Below are positions 59,198-64,000 of a stretch of 64,000 bases of DNA, in pieces. Position 1 is the first letter of the stretch. Each line of letters opens with the position of its first letter. The stretch is from Labyrinthula sp. Ha (Eukaryota; Sar; Bigyra; Labyrinthulida; Labyrinthulaceae), in contig JAALGZ010000001.1 in the NCBI GenBank assembly GCA_015227615.1, positions 2,914,001 through 2,978,000 of the forward strand. The letters are read 5' to 3'. Below the pieces are notes generated by a model, which was given only the letters and a program-made list of their open reading frames with translations, searched no databases and was not told the DNA's origin. A program made the translations under genes and the position numbers.

Positions 59198-60244
59198 TTA
59201 ATCTTCAACCAAACAACTAGTAATGAAATCTTCTATAGCTTCAAAATATCCAGGTTGAATCCAGCAATTGTTATGTTCCCCCTTTGGAAACATTCTTAAC
59301 TGCGATAATTTCCAGCATGCGCTATCTTTTTTAACTTTTTTACTCTCTAGAAGGTTTTGAAATAACCTATCCATGTGCCTAGGAGGCACTATTTTATCCC
59401 TTCTGCTGGAAAGAAACAATACTGGAACGCAATCAGGTATCATATGTATCCTCGCATTTGAATTCCAGGACAATTTCAAGAAATATTTGATCACTTTGAA
59501 AATCTTTCTGAGTCGATTTCTTCCATTGAACCCAGAGAATATGTTTAAACGCTCCAACCGAGCTTCCAAAACATAAGGTACAGACAAGAAGGTGTTTTGA
59601 ATAATAAGCCCTTTAATCTTGTATGAATCATAAATGCTTGCTGCACCAATAGCAACTGCTCCACCCAAACTTATTCCATGTAAAAATATCTTTGTAGTAT
59701 CAATTTGCAACCCATTATGTTCTACATGTTTTGAATGGTTGTAATCCAAAGTTAGAAACCTTAGTGCAGCAGAAGCATCTCGCAAAAGTCCTTGTTCACT
59801 AGGTTCTCCAGTGGAAAGTCCATAGCCCCTGTAATCCACAATGAACACATTGACTCCGACTTTACGCACCAGAGCATTTATGTAGGGCAACCTTAGGCCC
59901 ATGTGCCCGGCATTCCCATGAAACACAACTAAGGTCGGCCGTTCTTGGCTTCTAGTTAGGCTATAAATAAACCAGGAGTGAAGAGTTTTTCTATCTACAG
60001 TTTTTATAAGGAACTCTTTGAATTCCAGATGAAAAGCCCCGGGAGAGGTATAGTGTGCATATTTGTCCGTTAAGTTATCATCTGTGGGCTTGGAGGCTTT
60101 TAATCGAAAAGAGGAGAGGTTGAGTCGCCCCTTGTGGTTTATGAAAGGAGCATAAAGAAAATATTTTTGTTTTTTTATGATAATATATAATAGAAGGGTT
60201 GGAAGAACTAGAAGAAGAGTTAAGAAAAGCGCTAGGAACGACAT
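59198..60244 (-). CDS. Membrane-anchored alpha/beta hydrolase, BEM46/ABHD13 family
   Basis: A 348-aa protein. A strongly hydrophobic N-terminal segment (about 3-23) anchors it as a type II membrane protein. The alpha/beta-hydrolase fold follows with the oxyanion block VVFHGNAGH (109-114), DYRGYGLSTGEPSEQG, the nucleophile elbow GISLGG (S192), the acid in SSRRDKIVPP (D283) and the histidine in KGEHNNCW (H324), so the triad is complete. ABHD13/Bem46 proteins are ER- or membrane-linked serine hydrolases; mammalian and fungal members are tied to depalmitoylation or polarity, with no fixed substrate. It is divergent from the TP/SP-rich gene, 67 bp between ATGs. No intron is needed. Confidence 0.9.
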   Translation of the reverse strand: MSFLALFLTLLLVLPTLLLYIIIKKQKYFLYAPFINHKGRLNLSSFRLKASKPTDDNLTDKYAHYTSPGAFHLEFKEFLIKTVDRKTLHSWFIYSLTRSQERPTLVVFHGNAGHMGLRLPYINALVRKVGVNVFIVDYRGYGLSTGEPSEQGLLRDASAALRFLTLDYNHSKHVEHNGLQIDTTKIFLHGISLGGAVAIGAASIYDSYKIKGLIIQNTFLSVPYVLEARLERLNIFSGFNGRNRLRKIFKVIKYFLKLSWNSNARIHMIPDCVPVLFLSSRRDKIVPPRHMDRLFQNLLESKKVKKDSACWKLSQLRMFPKGEHNNCWIQPGYFEAIEDFITSCLVED

Positions 60245-60311
60245 AGTTGAAGTCTTACCAGATTGGGCAGTTATCCCTAGAAAGAAATTTTAGAAGCTGA
60301 TTAGCTCCGAT

Positions 60312-61107
60312 ATGACATTACCAGGGGTGTTTAGAATGAAAAGAAATGTCGCGGACTTCCAAACGCCAAAGAAAAACTTGTTAAAAACACGCATACAGGA
60401 GCGTGCATCAGGGCATTCTCCCGTAAATATGGATTTTAACTTCATTTAGATAATATTTGAGTCTGAGTATACTGAAACGACCCGCCAGGAATGCAGAGAA
60501 TTTGGTTTGGATACAGAACCAACGTTCTCGGAGGCATTCGCTGACTTGAAAGGTGAGAACACACCTGCTGAAAAGAACCAAGGAAGTACCAAAACACCAA
60601 AGTATTTTCTTTATCTTTCTTCATGTTAGCTCAACTCATTTGACACAGAAACTGTCAGCACGTTTCATCAACTCTGTGCCTAATCCGATAGCTCAAAAAA
60701 TTCGTCCACGAAGTGTTGAACAAAACTCCCCAGATTTAGGTGGAAACTTTTTTACCCCTTCAAGGAAACCTTCAAAAACAAAATCTTTGCTTCAAAATTC
60801 CTCGCAAATTAAAACAATCGATGCAACCAAATTTAGAGTTGAAATTCTGACGCCACCTTCAAGTTTTGTAAAAAAAGTTTATGACAGCGATTTCTCTGAA
60901 AACTCACTGAGCGAGGACGAAGAGTACAGGGACAGAAGAAATAGAAAGCGAAGAAAGTTAAATCAAAGTGGGATAAGTGGCCTAAACGGTTCGTGGCTGG
61001 AAGATAGCTTCAAGACCCCAGTTGTTTCTAGAAAACGCCACTACACGCCATCACCAGTAATTGCTCAGCTTTTTCAAGATGAGGATTCTAGAAATATTAT
61101 AGAATAG
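60312..61107 (+). CDS. Disordered TP/SP-rich nuclear-type protein, three exons with 27- and 28-nt introns
   Basis: The CDS is join(60312..60422,60450..60601,60630..61107), 246 aa. Introns of 27 nt (60423-60449) and 28 nt (60602-60629), both GT-AG and T-rich, join three fragments into a single open frame. The protein has no folded domain that I recognise. It has eight or so proline-directed sites, several with a basic residue nearby as CDKs prefer (QTPKK, HSPI, FTPSRK, LTPPS, KTPVV, YTPSP). It has a nuclear signal (RRNRKRRK) after an acidic cluster (SLSEDEEY). A second in-frame ATG at 60336 could be the start. A cell-cycle or chromatin role is plausible but is inference from composition only. 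It shares a 67-bp divergent promoter, with an ATTGG box at 60262-60266, with the BEM46 gene. Confidence 0.65.
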
Positions 61108-61978
61108 TTTCATATCGAGATTCAATTATAGTACCAAGTAACATAGCTTAACAATAGTAATTTCTTATTAGTTGCGAACACTTTGCTACATGTATACCAC
61201 TTCTCGTTCAACAAACAACTTTGCGGACATAGAATCTGCTCTAATTCCTTCTTACTGCCTATTGCTTTGATAACAAAAACCATCCAATCCCGTGCTTTGT
61301 ACCAAGAAACTTATATTAGCTCAGGTTGATACAGGGTTAATTCGGCCCCATAGGAAGAAAAAATGATATCCTAAGGGTTATAGAAATGGATGTCTTAGCA
61401 CCTAGGTGCCTTCATCAACACAAAGAAGGGCCGTGCAAGTGAGGTACTTAGGCCCTTAACTTATTTTAAGCTATTCATAACAGTTCATATCCGAAGATTT
61501 TGGAAGTAAGAGGCTAATGTGTCTATGAAAAAATTTATATTGCTAAGAATGCGAACTGAAGCTTCGGCTAGAAAAAGAACCAGGAGGTCTTTAAAAGGGT
61601 ATTGCTAACACATCTAAAACTTGATACTTTCACCAATGTTGTTTTAGACCATTACACTAGATTATGTCTCAAATTAATTTCAAGGCCATGTAGTGGAATC
61701 CTAACAAACTATTTCGTTGAACCACACCACATATACATTTGAACTTTTACGAATGTTATTTAAATGAAACATCAGAGGGTATTCCACATAATTTGAAACT
61801 TTATCCTGGAAAACTCTTATATTGAAAAAATTAAAGTTATTAGCTGAAGCTGCGCAGACTTAATATGCCCTGCTCATAGGGTTTTAACATTTATTTATAA
61901 GAAAAGACTCAAGAAGTTGAGCATTAACTTGAATCATTTTTTTTGGGAAACGGAAAATTTGGAAACAAAGAAACCGTT
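61108..61978. other. Intergenic, nothing recognised
   Basis: No reading frame or RNA gene. The last 50 bases may be the 5' UTR of the retrotransposon, whose exact left end I could not locate because no target-site duplication can be tested without its right end. Confidence 0.45.
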
Positions 61979-64000
61979 ATGAGTTCCGGCAACACTCAGG
62001 CAGTCGAAAGACAGTCACCAGTCAATGAAGCGCAAGATTCCTGAACAATTTCAATTGTCTCTGTGAATGTTGACCGTCTCACCTCCTACAAGCTCAGGTC
62101 TATCGAGGAATATGCCCTAACTGCCGATACAAACGTCCTTGCAATACAGGAAGTTGGTAGTAAAGGAGCGGAATACCTCGAAAGAGCGAGTTTCTCTAGA
62201 CTAAACTGGTTTACAACAGATATCTCTAAGAACAAAGACATAGAAGAAAAGATAATCAATATTTTAGCAACATACTTCAACAGGAACATGGACAAAGAAA
62301 CAGAAAAAGTATTTGATGAAGATAGAATTTTAGGTGTTAAAACTAAACTTAACTCTAGAAACTACTACATCATCAATATCTATACACCACACGCAGGAAA
62401 AACATCAAAAGAATACAACCAGTTCCTAACAAGACTCCATAAAGCGATCTCACTGAAAAGGAAGAAAGACCTCATGATAATCCTAGGCGACTGGAACGCA
62501 CAAATACTACACAACGAAGTGACAAGCAATGGAAACTACGGATACACGACAAGAACGAGCATGAACGGCAAAATACTTTGGGTTTTTTGAAGAAGTACAA
62601 CCTGGCCATCATCAACTCATACTTCGCTAATGGTGCAAAGAATACAAATAGTCACGTAACATACTATTCAAAGCACAAGAACAATCAGAAACGCTCAGAA
62701 ATAGATTTCATCATAGCGTGTAAAGGCAGCACCCCACTATTCCGAAAAATTCGGATAAAAAGAAAACTAGGAGAGAAAATCCACAATAGAACAAAGTTTG
62801 ATCATCATCCAGTTGAAGCACTAGTCTCACAATAGTTCAGGAAATACTCCAACCAAAACCCAAAGATGCATCGAAACTACAAAGAGTTCTTCAAAATTGA
62901 CGCAAACCGTTGGAAACTAAACGAACAAATACGACAAGGTTTCGAAGAAGGAATAGCCAAGCTCCCACTATCCAGTAACTCTGGAAAACAACCAAGACTA
63001 AACTTCCAAACGTTCAAGTCAGCAGTAAAACAAGCCATTGAAAACTGTATCCCATTGGTGGCACATGAGCGACTCTACAGAACATCTTCAGATAGAACAG
63101 AGACTTTATTTGAAATAAGAAGAAGACTATGGAAATCTCTAACTGAAAATGAATCTAAAATACTAAAAAAGATGATAAGAAAAAGTACCTTGAATGACTA
63201 CAAAGCCTGGCTGGACCTTCAAGTAAGAAGAATAGATACAGCTATGGCAAAGAATGATATCCATGAAGCTTTCAAACAAGTGGAAAGGATAGTAGGAAAA
63301 AAGCGGAAACCTCAACGCACCATTACCATGGAAGATGGAAAATACCTAAACGATAAAAAACGAGTAAAAGTATTCCAAGAATATCTTCAACTCACTAAAA
63401 GAAACAGAGATGAAAACATCATTGATACTGAACTGGATATTCCTGAAGCAAAAACTGAAGATACCAACATATTTCCTCCGACTTTAGAAGAACTTGAAGA
63501 GACGGCGAAAACACTAAAAAACTATAAAGTACCTGGACCCGATGGAATCACAAACGAAGTTCTAAAGAATAACAGAATGGTATTAAAATACCTACAGCAA
63601 CTTGCGGAAGAACGATTTCTGGATCCAAGTGGCTTGAAAAAAAATGAACTTACTTCCCTCTCAACTGGAAACATTATATTTTTATACAAAAAAAGGAAAC
63701 CATCAACTTCCTTCCAACTATAGGCCGATACCTTTGCTTAACACTCCTTACAAACTAATCACTAAGATAATAAACAATAGATTAAAGAATATCCTGGAGA
63801 GAACAGTAGGAAGCTATCAGTCTGGATTTAGAGAGAATACGGGAACTAGACAAAAAATTCAACTTCTCTTGAACCGCTGTAAACTCAGCCAAATGGAGAA
63901 CTCGAAGATACTATGTCTCTTTATAGATTTCAAAAAAGCTTTTGACTCTTGCAAACATCCTTTCCTCGAGCTTAGCTTAAAAGAGAGAAAAGTTCCTGCT
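61979..64000 (+). mobile_element. Non-LTR retrotransposon (LINE), damaged, cut off by the window edge
   Basis: An APE-type endonuclease and the start of a reverse transcriptase are readable on the plus strand. The endonuclease has SIVSVNVDRLTSYKL, NVLAIQEV (catalytic Glu), YIINIYTPHAG, MIILGDWNAQ and a final DHHPVEA (SDH expected, FDH seen). A linker follows, then the RT opening ELEETAKTLKNYKVPGPDG, then NYRPIPLLNTPYKLITK, SGFRENTGTRQ and motif A LCLFIDFKKAFDS. The copy is broken: an in-frame TGA at 62042-62044 splits an N-terminal ATG (61979) from the endonuclease, a frameshift occurs near 62575, a TAG at 62833-62835, and another frameshift in an A-run at 63688-63694. The motif style (GDWNA, PGPDGI) is like the RTE/CR1 groups, but the subclass is not certain. 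Its catalytic motif C lies beyond the window. Confidence 0.88.

Noticed and set aside
61979-62100. Reassigned TGA codon (read as an amino acid)
   Set aside because: TGA ends the IP6K gene normally, and the LINE has other damage, so decay explains the in-frame TGA.

Overview
The window is nuclear DNA of an AT-rich eukaryote, probably unicellular. The evidence is GT-AG introns, eukaryote-only families (heterotrimeric G-alpha, RhoGAP, NEDD8, RPB6, inositol polyphosphate kinase, SCP-type phosphatase, bHLH, PX-BAR-SH3), a mitochondrial-type bL27, and the standard genetic code with all three stops in use. I cannot place the species. The mixture is unusual: a CRIB-RhoGAP with the layout of plant ROP GAPs, next to a G-alpha and an IP6K-type kinase that plants lack, plus a peroxiredoxin-glutaredoxin fusion.

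The layout is gene islands separated by long stretches without genes. Island 1 (1.7-6.2 kb): p24 cargo receptor, CRIB-RhoGAP, NEDD8-like modifier, a CREST-type membrane protein and G-alpha. Single genes follow: glutamyl-tRNA synthetase (11.1-13.3 kb), inositol polyphosphate kinase (17.5-18.7 kb) and a Prx5-glutaredoxin hybrid (23.9-24.8 kb). Island 2 (29.2-32.5 kb): a coiled-coil protein, bL27, RPB6, GST and a putative tail-anchored protein. Then come a PX-BAR-SH3 protein (42.0-43.9 kb), a CTD-type phosphatase and a bHLH factor (46.5-48.8 kb). Island 3 (54.6-61.1 kb): an orphan, a small KEN-box protein, LPCAT/LPEAT acyltransferase, protein-isoaspartate methyltransferase, ESF2/ABT1, a BEM46/ABHD13 hydrolase and a TP/SP-rich nuclear-type protein. 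The right edge enters a damaged non-LTR retrotransposon. A much older relic of such an element lies at 34.7-35.1 kb on the minus strand.

The most striking signal is intron size. Rebuilding the genes from broken reading frames gives ten introns of only 27-32 nt in seven genes (G-alpha, IP6K, RPB6, GST, LPCAT, PCMT, TP/SP-rich protein), and an eleventh of 31 nt in the bHLH gene. They have GT-AG ends, are T-rich, and each restores a conserved protein or an open frame. Two longer ones (102 nt in Prx-Grx, about 123 nt proposed in PCMT) stand apart. Within islands neighbours are very close: divergent pairs share 62-140 bp and convergent pairs are 11-116 bp apart. Several upstream regions carry CCAAT/ATTGG boxes.

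Functionally the window is mixed: translation and transcription (GluRS, bL27, RPB6, ESF2, CTD phosphatase, bHLH), signalling (G-alpha, RhoGAP, IP6K, NEDD8), membrane traffic and lipids (p24, PX-BAR-SH3, LPCAT, CREST, BEM46), and redox or protein repair (Prx-Grx, GST, PCMT). I see no operon-like functional grouping, no tRNA, rRNA or CRISPR, and no sign of bacterial or organellar origin.
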